Part shown: piece by piece, positions 26,101 through 37,885 of the stretch
How positions within the stretch are numbered: the stretch's first letter is position 1
How the letters are laid out: the number at the start of each line of letters is the position of its first letter
NCBI RefSeq assembly: GCF_037975245.1
Contig: NC_092562.1
Span: 27,106,054-27,170,053, forward strand
Source of the DNA: Apostichopus japonicus
Taxonomy: Eukaryota > Echinodermata > Holothuroidea > Aspidochirotida > Stichopodidae
Direction of reading: 5' to 3'
DNA length: 64,000 nt
Position numbers and translations under genes: made by a program
Notes under the pieces: model-generated
What the model was told of the DNA's origin: nothing
Database searches by the model: none
What the model saw: only the letters and a program-made list of their open reading frames with translations

Positions 26101-29100
26101 TGTTTATCAACGAAAACTTTGTCTTGAAATAAATGTTCGCCTGTTTCATGTCTGGTGTGAACACACGACTTCAACCACCCTCGGGCTGAGGCTCAGATGG
26201 CGGAAAGAAAGGACCAAACGGAACGAGTATCCCGTCTTTCCCGAACTTTCCCTGTCAAGTTTTGACCCGCACGTACAAAATTTGCTTAGTTTGTAAATGG
26301 TAGTGCATTTCGGCATATCCAAAACAGGATCTAGTCGCCCTTTTGTCTTCGTAGCCATGCATTCAAATGTTTCACAGAATATAAATTCCTGGTTTACATG
26401 TGATGACTCAACATGTGGTAGATTAGAAACAATTGCCTATAGATATAAATATATAAATAAAGTCTATAAATAAATATTAAACAGAAACCAAACGACAAAT
26501 ATAGACTTTGGTCAAGTGATTGGGTTGATAACTTTTGTATACCAATTAACTATTCCGCGATTGAATATGTTACATAAATACTGAACGCCTTTCCCACGAA
26601 GAATAATGAAGACCGAGATGGTCTCCTACCCCCTCCCCCCTTCTCCCTTAAGCAACCGATGTCGTATATTTACAACAACAAACTCTTGCAGCATACCACC
26701 GAAAATAACAATTCTTAAACGAATTCGTTGCATTTAAATAAGCCGACCCGGAAGGGTATGTTTCATAAATATCGTTTATTTATGTCATTCTCGCGAAAAT
26801 GTAACAATCATGGACAGATATAAGAAGCTTCGATATGCGTTTTGCCAGTTTCACAACACCCTTCTGTCAGTTGCATTATGGCGCTTGGGAAGCGGAAAAA
26901 AAACATTTGTTGTTGTTGAATGTGACAGTCACCGGCAACTATGAACACAAATCCTTGGCGTTTTTTGAAATATCAGTCAATACCATTTGACAAAAACAGG
27001 CATTTATGTGCTTTTGACAGTGTTTCATGGTTATACATACATTACATGGGAATATGATCAAACAGTACAATATTTACTTATACTCTAATTACTCATTGAC
27101 GCTGCTGTTCTATGAAATTTCCTATATCGTGACGTCTCAGTTTGAAATGTAAGGATATCGTCAAAACTTTACATACATTGTCGTGATCGAAAGCCTTTCA
27201 ATAGTCATGTTTTGTTATATTTTGTGAGCATAAGACTGCAGTTATCGTGAAAGCTATGGCTTCAGATTAAAAAAACACCAAACACGCCAAAACTAACAAA
27301 ATTAGCTAGGCCTTCCAAAGCAAAAAACCCCCCATAGCATAGGCCTACAAGTTAAAAGAACTGTAACAAAAAGGGGAGGATGAAGTACGGTCAGAGGGGC
27401 ACGTGCCCGTCCAGTTTTAAGTTTTAAGATCTATCTCGATAAAGCGATTATTTCCATTGTTTTTTTTTTTTAATTTTTGTTTATCGTTTTACAATGTGTG
27501 TTGTCGTTAATGTGGTGACTCCATATCAAAAATTAACCTATATGGTACTAATGTTTGCACAATTTACATTAAGATATGCCGGCAGAGAGAGCAGAAGGCC
27601 AATCATGTACATACCCAAATGAACCATTGTACTGAGAGATTTTGAACGATTAACAGGATAGTGACTGGTTTCTTGCAGTGGTGGTAAGTAATCTGCCTAT
27701 TGTGTGTGGTTCAGTCCCCGGGGAGAGGTTTCAAACTTTGGATGGGCCTGGATATGTTGGCCGAGTTGCTTGCTATTTGTTGTTTTGAGCAATTAAAGAA
27801 TGTTGACATCTAGCATTCATATTCTTTTCATGTGGAATTGGGATAGACCAACAAGCTAAGGCTAACTCAACACCACACTCAGACTTTGAAACTTTAATTG
27901 GGACACATATTAGTAGTCTAGGCCTTTCAGAGGGTCTCACAAACTAAGATCTACTGTAACCTTGCCTAGAGTCGTTATGTTTATAGGCTAGTGGCAGTTC
28001 GCGAGTCCTAAGTTAGGCACAGTTGTTTTGAACTAGTCAGACACAGGCTACAGCAGTAGTATGATTATATCCAGGTGCGTATCCAGGGGGGGGGCGTTGG
28101 GGGCGCGCGCCCCCCGGGTAAGAAAAAGAGGAGAGAAAAAAAAGAGAAGAAAAAAGGAAAAAAGAGGGGAAAAAGAGGAGGAGAGGAAGGAAGGGAAAAG
28201 AAAAAGAAGAAAGAGAGAAGAAGGAGAAAAGGAGGGAGTAAAAGAAAAACGCGAAGACACCGGGAAGAGAAAGAGGAACAGTGACATCATTACAGTGCTG
28301 AAGGGTAGCCAGTGACGGATCAATGATTTCGTAAAAGTGTGCCTCACCCTACCCCTTACACCGACAACTCCATTTTTTTGACGTTTCCATTTTCCTCTCT
28401 CACTAATGATCTATATATATACTATATATGGTCTATCATAACGCGTGTGTAGAATTGTGCTATGAAACCAACTGTGGCTGGTCTCGAACTCGACCGCGTC
28501 GTCGGGGAACATGACGCATTTTGGGATGGGGGCGACCGCCCCCCCCCCCCATTCAGCATTTTTTTAAATGATATCGCTAAGTAATTTCAAAATAGAAAGT
28601 GCTTAGATGCAACTTACAAAGCCTGGGAAGTGTCATTTCCAGCGATCTGGGAGACATTTTCAGCAAAAATTTGCTTGTACGCTTCGCGATAACAAATAGT
28701 CCTGGGTAGTGCCATTTCCAGCGATCTGGGAGGCATTTTCGGCCAAAATTTTCTTGTACGCTTCGCGCCAACCTATGGTGGCGCTACGCTTAGATAATTT
28801 GCCTACAGGCTTCGCCCCTCCCTTGGCAAATTCCTCGCTACGCGCCTGTTCGAATTTGTAACGCAAACAGCAGATATCACATCATATCAGTGAGCATGAA
28901 AATGGCGTTCCAGGATGAAAAGCCTCAAAACTGTCCGACTTGCCTGAAAAAATAACCAAAAATTTTCGCCGCGAAGCGCGCGTTCAACGTGTCAATGTCA
29001 ATATCATATAAGCAAGCATCGGTTATTACATCGCATGCCATCATGTACAGTACGGTCCGTTCAAATTGCGCAGTATACCGCGGGATGCTAATGTAAACAA

Positions 29101-29201
29101 CGACATGCCTCATGTAGATGTATAAAAAGCATGGAGGTCCAATTATGTCAAAACTCTCTTTTACATTAGTAATGGCGAATAGGGGCTGCACCCCCGCCGC
29201 G

Positions 29202-29583
29202 CAGTGGCGGAGCGTCCATACGGTCAGGGGGGCGGATGCCCCCCCCCCCCTGACGGACTCAAATGGACTGCTGGCGCTTTTGCAGCTCTTTACCACTTTT
29301 TACTTATTCTAGATTATTGACTTTTTTATTGCGCTCTCATCTACTTATTGACATTTCTCACATTTTGTTGGTGTAATTTGGCGATGACACCCTATTCTTC
29401 GTTTATCTGCAAATTAGCCAGGCCCTGAAAGGGTCATTTCCGGCGATCTAGGGAGTATCTTTACTCAAAAATTGTCTGTGCGCTACGCGTCAACCAGTGG
29501 TGGCGCTCCGCTTAGATAGTGTCGAAAGCGCCCCTACAGACCATTCTCGCCCCTCCTGACCAATACCCCTAGCTCCGCCACTG
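29202..29583 (+). mobile_element. hAT-type MITE with perfect 8-bp TSD, nested
   Basis: A 382-bp element with 12-bp perfect terminal inverted repeats (CAGTGGCGGAGC and GCTCCGCCACTG). It is flanked by the identical 8-bp direct repeat CCGCCGCG at 29194-29201 and 29584-29591. An 8-bp duplication and CAG...CTG ends are typical of hAT transposons. The related copy at 7903-9804 has the uninterrupted site (about 9165-9185). It is non-coding and closely similar to 30329-30730. Confidence 0.93.
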
Positions 29584-29952
29584 CCGCCGCGCCTCCTACG
29601 CCTATGTGTGTAGTGTTCGGTTGAAGGAAATATCTGCTATTTTTTTCATTTCCTTCAACCAAGTTTTATAATAGCCGTTATAAGAGGTTTAATATTTCTA
29701 CACCAATAAATTAACTGTGTCTGAATTTTCGAAAATTTCTGACCAACATTCTGCATCACACTTCCCTCTACTCGTGCAATTTTGACCGGTCTGTCAGGGG
29801 TTCAAGGAAGTTTTTCTATATTGGTTGTCCATAGATGAAATTTTGTACAACATTATGGGTATGTTTTCAAGTGAGCTTATTCACGAGAAATGTGAATTTT
29901 CCAATTCTGAACAAATTTGGGGCTTAAAACCTTGAAAAGTGGGGCTGACGGG

Positions 29953-31049
29953 CAGTGGCGGCGGAACCGGGGGGGGGGGGGGCTTAGGGGGCTCAGCCCC
30001 CCCAATGAAAAAGTTGAGGGGGCAAATGCATGATAAGCCCCCCCCCAATATTTACCAAGGTTCCGAAAAGTGCATCTGCCCATTTTTCAATGCATACTTG
30101 TCGATCTGTCCGATACACACGTATACTATATAGGTGTAATAATTTTAGTAATTGCTGGGGGACCCTCGGCCCGTCCCCTGGCTATAGACCACATTGTCAC
30201 CCCAACCGCGTCTTCACGCCCCGTGAAAAGTGGAAGAAGTTAGTGTAAGTACCGGTAAGCGTAACACAACTTTGTCTTAGGCCAATGACTTGCCTCATTT
30301 TCAGCCAGTTCTCCAACATCCCCTTACTTAGTGGCGGAGCGTCCATATATACAGTCAGGGGCGGATGGCCCCCCTCCCCCCTGACGGACTCAAATGGACT
30401 GCTGGCGCCCTTTTTCAGCTTTTCACTACTTTTTTACTTATTCGCGATTATTGACTATTTTATTGCGCTCTAGTATACCTATTGACATTTGTCATATTCT
30501 GTTGGTGTAATTTTCCGACAAAATGGCGACGACACCTATTTATTCTCCGTTTATCTGCAAATTAGTAAGGCCCGAAAGGGTGATTTCCTGCAATCTAGGG
30601 AGTGTCTTTACTCAAAAATTTCTGACCGCTCCGCGCCAACCTGTGGTGGCGCTACGCTTAGATAGTGTCGAAAGCGCCCCTACAGACTATTCTTGCCCCC
30701 CCCCAACCAATACCCCTAGCTCCGCCACTGCCCTTACTACACTCAAAAATGTCTTTGCGAGTACACTTCGAGTAATAGCTACTCTCTTAAAACACAATCG
30801 AATATACAAATTACAATGTTTTTACAGACTTTCGTGCAGTCTGAGAAATTGCAGGCTTGAGACCCATATTCTAGGGGTAGGTATTCGAAGCATAAAACAC
30901 TCGGGAAGTGCCGTTTCCGGCCATCTGGGGGTTTGAAAAAACCCAAAATTTTCTTGTACGCTCCGCGCCAACCGATGGTGGCGCTCCGCTTAGATAGTGT
31001 CCACACAATAGCCCCCCCCCCCAATAATTTTTCCGTTCCGCCGCGCCTG
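29953..31049 (+). mobile_element. hAT-type MITE with perfect 8-bp TSD, nested and itself interrupted
   Basis: The left end is CAGTGGCGGCGGAAC and the inverted right end is CAGGCGCGGCGGAAC (13 of 15 match). The 8-bp direct repeat CTGACGGG flanks it at 29945-29952 and 31050-31057. It contains the younger element 30329-30730; without that insert it is about 690 bp. The uninterrupted target is visible near 9497 in the first copy of the host element. Confidence 0.92.
30329..30730 (+). mobile_element. hAT-type MITE with perfect 8-bp TSD, third nesting level
   Basis: A 402-bp element of the same family as 29202-29583. The ends are TAGTGGCGGAGC (first base changed from C) and GCTCCGCCACTG. The 8-bp direct repeat CCCTTACT lies at 30321-30328 and 30731-30738. 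It sits inside 29953-31049, which sits inside 28072-31376. Confidence 0.93.
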
Positions 31050-31381
31050 CTGACGGGTATTGTGGGCCGCGACGTAGAATCACCTACAAAAGCAAAGACC
31101 CACAGGAGATGCGATCAGGTCGAACATGACGTGTGCCGGGTTGACAATCTTCAAAAAGGTTATGGATGGAAAAAAAAACTATTAGGAAATACTTGGTTCT
31201 CAGGCAAAAAGTCTACATCTGGTTGGTCATTTCAAGCCCGAGAAGTGCCGTTTCCGGTGATCTGGGGGGTATCAAAACCAGAAATTTTCTTGTACGCTGC
31301 GCGCCAACCGATGGTGGCGCTCCGCTTAGATAGTAATTCGCGCCCCCCGGGTTAGAAAATCCTGGATACGCGCCTGATATC

Positions 31382-32297
31382 CCAGCTACGTTGGTAAGAG
31401 GAACAACTGGTATTACTCAGGAAGACTTTGTAGGAAGGATATGCAAACTGGCATATTCTTTCTGATCAACTACACGTAGTCCTAGCCTTAATGGCTCATC
31501 TAATTACACTTCATGTTCAACTTTTTTAAACTAAATTTCCTAAGATTGAAAATTAGTAAAATAAGATTTGTTTAAAAAAAGTGTACTTTGATAGCTCACA
31601 GGGAATTCTCAGACAACTCCAGACCTTTCCAACATATTGCATCAAGTTCCTGTAGTATTTGTAGTGATGGTCACTGTCATATTTTTATAGTTTTACTGAT
31701 AATTATTGTACAGCTGAGGTAATAAAATATAACACAACATATTACCTTTTCTGTAGGCTGGAGTAGCTAGCTCCTTAAGCCAAACTTATTAACATGACAT
31801 GATTCCAGTGGAAGTATCAACTTTGACAGTAATATTCTCATGAATAATTTGAGCAGCAAAATGTAATCAACAATGCTGTTCATATAATCAGCCAACTGGG
31901 TTATTTTTTCTTTTGAACGATAAATGCTACAGTCAATATTGTCCTCCTTAATCATGCTTCAAAGCACTTGTAATGTTAGTATGGACTGTTCCTAATCTAT
32001 TTCAAATTGAAACTTGATGTTTATGCTGCTCTTAGTGGTAATACTCAAACTTCTGGTCAATACAAGGGACTTAAAAGCAGGATATGAAAGTACAAGACAA
32101 TGGTCCTAACTGGATAAAAGTAATGATTTACACCATCTGATTCTGAAAACGATTGCACTTAGAAACACTTGCACACTTCAAAGGCAATAGGCTTACTCTC
32201 TGTTTATTTGGTAAAGTCGTGAAATTAATAAAATGCATGTTTACTGTATGTGCCACATACCTACTCTTCATTTACAATATTTACAGTATGCTGATAA
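31382..32297. other. Intergenic DNA, nothing recognised
   Basis: AT-rich stretch between the nested transposon cluster and a retrotransposon remnant. No exon or repeat that I can name. Confidence 0.5.
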
Positions 32298-33150
32298 ATG
32301 CACACTCATCAATATTTGAACGTTCATATTAAAGAGTTTTTAACAAAGTCCATGCATTACTTGCATGCATGCCATACTATTGTTTTAGGACTAGTGATAA
32401 GTCACTTAGATTATGCTAACTCCCTCTTTGCTAATCTACCAAATGTTGTTATTATGATGCTTCAGAGAATTCAAAACATGGCTGCCAAACTTGTTCTGAA
32501 AAGAGGAAAGGAGGATAGTGCTTCTGAAGCTTTAAAGGAGTTGCATTGGCTTCCCATCAGACAAAGAATTTCTGCACAAAATATTAACGCTGGTCTTTAA
32601 ATGCGTTGTTGATAAATCTGCTCCTAATATCTTATATCTAGATTTACTTTAGCTCCACAATCAAGTAGGTCTCTACGTTAAAATGATATTCTTTATAAAC
32701 TGATCATTCCACGAACACAGAGGGTCACTTTTGTTTCAAGAGCAATAAGTGTATTTGGCGCCGAGCAATGGAATAAATTACCTAACCATGTCAACCAATC
32801 TGAGAATCTTGCAACTTTTAAAAGAAAACTCAAAACATATTTATTTCCTAGCTAATAACTTATATACTCAATTTTTCAATTTTTTTTTAATATTTGTATT
32901 CATTATATTTCATTTTTTTTTCTTTTAGATTTTTTATAACATTTTGTATTTTCAATTTTTCTCTTTGTTTTTCTTAGCAATTGTTTATTTTTGTACATTC
33001 ATCTAGTATATTTTTCTACGCCATTTGAGATCTTATTTTCTTATGAATGTTTTTTTCTTTCTTAGAATTTTGATGTAAAGCGCAACCGAAAACTTTGTTG
33101 GGGTTGCGCTATATGAAATTCAATAAATAATAATAATAATAATAATAATT
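32298..33150 (+). pseudogene. L2/CR1-like non-LTR retrotransposon 3' fragment
   Basis: Encodes the C-terminal region of a reverse transcriptase polyprotein (LVISHLDYANSLFANLP, LKELHWLPIRQRI), followed by frameshifted but recognisable continuation to about 32850. It then has an AT-rich 3' tail with TAAAGCGCAACC...GGTTGCGCTATA and a terminal (AAT)n run at about 33122-33149. It is 5'-truncated and broken by frameshifts. It lies just upstream of gene 2. Confidence 0.85.
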
Positions 33151-33661
33151 ACTTAGCAAGTTTAACCTTCTTGTAAGTGATATAGTTTCAAATGTGAATT
33201 TTAGGATGCCAGCTCTTAAAGGACAAGATGAAATTTAAAAACTTTTTTTTCAATTCACTTGACATGTTTAGAAAGAAATATTCTGACAGTGCGAAAATTT
33301 CATGACCAACCTGAGAAAGTGATCAACCAGTTCAATAGTGAACCTGCATACTTGAAGCTTTAACTTTTAAATGTTGTTTCAAGTATTGAAATAATCTTTT
33401 TGGACAATTTTTTGATTTTCACCCTCTGTTTCTGAGATGCATAAGCCAAATTGCACTTTCAGAGATATCCTGAGATAAATACTAAAAAGCATAATGTTCA
33501 ACAGTTGATACAATTCATCAGAAATGTTCTGTTTATTGTAGACATATACAGTCACCTGTACACAACATAGTGTTACTGAGGTTTATGATTGCACAAACTA
33601 TATCATATCTCTTCATTTGGATTTCCTCTCAGGTTGAACAAATATATTGACAGAAGAAAAT

Positions 33662-33737
33662 ATGACTTACAAAGTGCAGGTCATTGCGGTGACTACGTTG
33701 CTGCTGTGGCAAACACTCCTCAGTTATGGACAAAGTG
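33662..33737 (+). CDS. Gene 2 first coding exon, signal peptide
   Basis: The ATG at 33662 opens MTYKVQ followed by a hydrophobic core [10 protein letters not shown] and a polar end (LLSYGQS), a typical secretory signal. The exon ends in phase 1 at 33737. A splice-acceptor-like CCTCTCAG ends at 33632, so the 29 bases before the ATG may be the end of a 5' UTR intron-exon border. No promoter is identified upstream. Confidence 0.8.
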
Positions 33738-36700
33738 GTAATGTTGTGTTGTTGCCTTCACCGAAGTCCACATTGTTGATATTTTATAAAGTTTGTATGC
33801 TATGTCTATACTTGTGATATGAAATATACCAAATGGTAAGAGCAACGTAACTTCTAACCTTGCAGTACCAAAATGTTAAGTTTTCTGTTAATTATTTGGA
33901 TCCTTATAAGACTTGTGATATCAGCTAATGTGATCTTGATGTCATTACTCTGATCAATATTTTTTGCATTGGGTGATGGACATGCTTTATTTATGCAAAT
34001 CATATTACACTATGTGAGCTATTTAATTTACATTTCTGCTCATCTCTCATTCTTCAAGAAAATCAGGGCTTTACAACATCCTGTTTTACATGTTCATATC
34101 TGTTCATATCTACATGGGTCAGATAGATCACTGTACTGTTTCGACTGTACAGTTCTGTGAGACCATCACCATTCAAATATATTTCATGGTACAGTGAACA
34201 CCTTGATAAAATTATATCTGGAATTTGAACATCTATGTAATCATAAAAATATGTACAATTATCAAATGCTGTCCTATGTATCCTTAGGGGAAGAACTTAT
34301 AAATAGGTTTATTGTTGTCCTTAACCTTTAGCATGCAATGTACGCACTATTTAATTTATATAATGGGAGTTGTTAACGTTTACATTTTTTCCAAATTATG
34401 CAAGCCTTAGGGCAAATAGTGTTGAAAGTCAGTAAGGAAAGTCCTGTATATATGTAACGATGAAACTCCTAGATCAATTAAAGTTCACCCTTGTTTGTCT
34501 TTTCTGAATAACAATACACAACTTTACTGCAGAGGCTTAAGAAAGCAGCCAATCTATTAAAAACATTTTTTTTCTAATGAGCCATACTACAGGGCTTTTG
34601 ATGGAATCATTATGATTGTTTACTTGTTGATTTGATTTTATTCGGCAAGATATCAATCTTCATCTGCATACAAACAAAAAATTGCACATAAAGATAAACA
34701 TTTAAAATACAAGAAGGGAATAAACTTAAATGCATCGAAAAGAAGATAACATGCCAAGGATAACCCTTTAAGCTAAAAGCTTATTTCCAAAGGGGTCCTT
34801 AAAACCAATAAAATACAAAAGATAAGAAATAAACTATTAAAACAACTAAAACATGCATACAAACACTGTAAAAAAGAAAGATAATTACAAGCTAGACATT
34901 CATATGATTTAAAAGGTAGGCTTTGGCATCTTTTTTTAAATTGTAGTTCAGCAGGATGGATTTTATGTTTTCAGGTAGCCTGTTCCAGTTTTTAATTGCA
35001 TTGTAATAAAAAGACCCAGCACAGTGCGTTTTAATTTTGGGAAGTTGAAAATTAAAACTACTACCTCTTGTGTTATGGTTATGAACACTATTTACTCTAA
35101 TAAAACTCTCCCTCATATAGACTGGAGAGGTACCATGGAAAACATTAAAAACATGATTAAGACGAAGCTGTTCAGCCCTAGTGTTGATGTTCAAAATACC
35201 AAGAGTTTTAAAGTCAGCATGGTTAATGTGGTAATAAAAATCTTTACCCAGAATGAATCTGACAACTTTGTTCTGGGCACATTGTAATCTACGAGCGTGG
35301 TACTTAGAAATACCTCCATACCAAGATGAGATGGAATAATCAAACAGACAAAGAACAAGGGCTGTACAGATGGTCTTTTTCATATTTTGATTAAAATAAT
35401 TAGCTTGCCTGTAGAGGAATTTGAGTCGAGAATTTGTTTTACTAATAATGCCAAGAACAATTTGTTCGCCATCAAGGTATTGGTTTAATTCCAGACCGAG
35501 GTAAACAACAGAATGTTTGGCCTTAATCAGTTGACCATCACAAATAATTGAGAAGTCAGTATACTGACCAAGTTTACGTTTGGTCCCAAACAAAATCAAC
35601 TCGGTCTTACCCATGTGTAACGACAATTTGTTTTCAATGAGCCATTTATTGCCACTCTCCAGGTTAGAAGAAAGATTTTTTTTAATATTGTTAGGATCTT
35701 TGTCAGAGTAAATTAAAGCACTGTCATCGGCATATATGTTTTAACTTATTATGTGTTTCTGTTCTTTATGTTTACTGGCAGTAAACAAAAGTCTTATTTT
35801 TAACAGCTATACAGCAATTCCACTGACATTTAAGTCAGTAAATAGCCAACATTTTGGGAGCTACCACAATTAGTAACAATTGAATCATTACATTTTTGCC
35901 TGAACAGCCATAATAGATTAAGTTCATACTTGGGATGTGTATCGATCCCCCACGGTGTGTGCAAGGTATCTATTTAATTGAATCGGTGGAGTCACATTCT
36001 GAAAACCTTTAAAATATGATAACTGTATTAAAGGTTAAGCTACAATGACCACAAGTGGTATGTAGAGTGAGTAAAAGAACAAGATAATGTGTGGTCAATA
36101 TAGGTCGAGTCTGTGAACCCTGAAAATGTTGAATGAATTTTTATGCTAGGAAAGTGGATCCATGTTAGTAAGTAGAAGAAACCTATTGAGCCTGGAGAAT
36201 ATCTAAGGTCAATTGAGGTCAACTATGTAGACCCTTGTCAACTTGATAACTTAAACATGTTAAGCTTGAATTAATATAACATTTGGTATTTAGGTCTACA
36301 TTAGTGGGTACAAGAATAACTTTGCTTCTTGGGAAGTCTACTGTCATTTAAGAATATCAGAAGTTAAAGTCTTAAAGCTCTTGAATGCACAAATGTCTCA
36401 AGTACGGCATGAATAAACATGTTAGTTTATATAGAAATCTACAAACAGAGTGGACCTGGCAGATAAATTTATGTGAATAATGTTTAACACTTAAAACTCT
36501 GAAAAGTATTACCGTTGAAGGTTCTTGAATCTAAAATGAGGAAGTTATTACTCAGCCACTTGGCTCTCTGGTTTGTACGTGAGGTTGTTTGTAAGTTATG
36601 TTACTTTCCTGCTGTGGAATTGCAATATATCTTAATCATCTTTTGTTCTTCTTTTCTTAAATAAAATTGTATTATATTTATTATAAATTGTTATATTATG

Positions 36701-37846
36701 GTTGGATTTAGAGCAAATTGTTTTTATGCCATAATATGTATTGGTTTACTAGTTTCTTTGGGACCCTGACATGTTTCTTTTTTTTCCCCAATAACTCCAA
36801 CACAGGTGGAAAAGATCTTAGGAAATTTGATTGCCTCATGTTATAATACAAAATATTTGTTTTAATGTAACGAGAGGATTGTATAAGTTAAAAATGAGAG
36901 CATACATCTGTTTCGTTTGCAAGAATTTCATTGTATTCTTTCTTTTCAATGACAGTTAACATGTTATCTCTCAATAGAACCAGTTAAGATGACTTTCCTT
37001 GGAGTAAAGCCGTTTGAGCCTGAAAATATTGAAACACACTTTCAGTGTCACATAAGCGAATCCGATAACATTGCAGCGAATGCCCATGTAGAGTCTTTCA
37101 GGACTGTTCGGACAAGGAATAATGATGATGAAAATGTAGATCCACCAGCTCCAGTCTGGAATAATGGTATTTATAAACATTGGAGGGTAACATTGGACAA
37201 TGGTGGAAATAATGATGCCTTTGGGGTGCTTGGATGTGAAGCTGCATTAAATGAAAAGATCACTACACCAATCTCAGGGATATTTATGAGATCAGATGGT
37301 GAGTTAGTCACAGCTGTAGTTATAGGGCCGTTCATACAATATATCATTAGATAATGATACAACGTTATTACATGTGGTATGATAATGATATGTGGACGTT
37401 TTACTGCAGCGTGTTTAGAATAGATTACATAAAGTGGGCTTAACACATCACAAGTTTCCTGTTATATGCATATATTGCATATTTTCTAATGTATTCTTGA
37501 CAAGAACATTTTTTGGGAACAATATTCAAGCAGGGTGGCAAAAGTGGTTGAAGTGATTATATAAAATATTATATTTAGCATAGTGTAATAAAGGGTAAGC
37601 ATAATGTGGATGAAGATAATGACCGTGTAAATGTCAACTTCTAAAAATCCAGCAAATTTTGTATCATACCATTAAAAAATCTTCTAGAGTTTTACTGGAT
37701 ATTGGTACTGTAGTATTAAGTAATTTGAAGCATTTATGTTGACATGCTATATAAGAAGTGCTGACAAATATTATCCTTACAATAATTTGGTAAAGAGCTT
37801 GTTAACTGTTCGATGTAGTAATAATACCATATAGATTTTACACAAG

Positions 37847-37885
<39 letters not shown>

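Larger units (their letters stand above)
22326..28071. other. Gene 1 3' UTR and intergenic DNA, no gene recognised
   Basis: AT-rich sequence with only short chance reading frames. Around 22725-22870 there is a short GC-rich patch with wording like the hAT-like elements (for example GCCGGAAATGGAACTTCCCAGG), probably a decayed relative. A G-rich motif lies at 23164-23191. No exon passes inspection. Confidence 0.5.
28072..31376 (+). mobile_element. Non-autonomous hAT-like element (GCGTATCC family), host of nested insertions
   Basis: The left end CAGGTGCGTATCCAGG and the inverted right end CAGGCGCGTATCCAGG match at 15 of 16 bases. The flanks show the 5-bp repeat ATATC (28067-28071 and 31377-31381), but no 8-bp duplication. 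Inside it are three younger insertions (29202-29583, 29953-31049 and 30329-30730). Removing them leaves about 1.8 kb, close to the related copy at 7903-9804. There is no transposase frame. The GA-rich tract near the left end (about 28120-28240) gives artefactual Lys/Arg-rich frames. Assignment to hAT is inferred from the termini and from the related nested elements. Confidence 0.85.

Noticed and set aside
26024-26296. 90-residue frame in the intergenic region
   Set aside because: No domain, no splice context and base use like the surrounding DNA.
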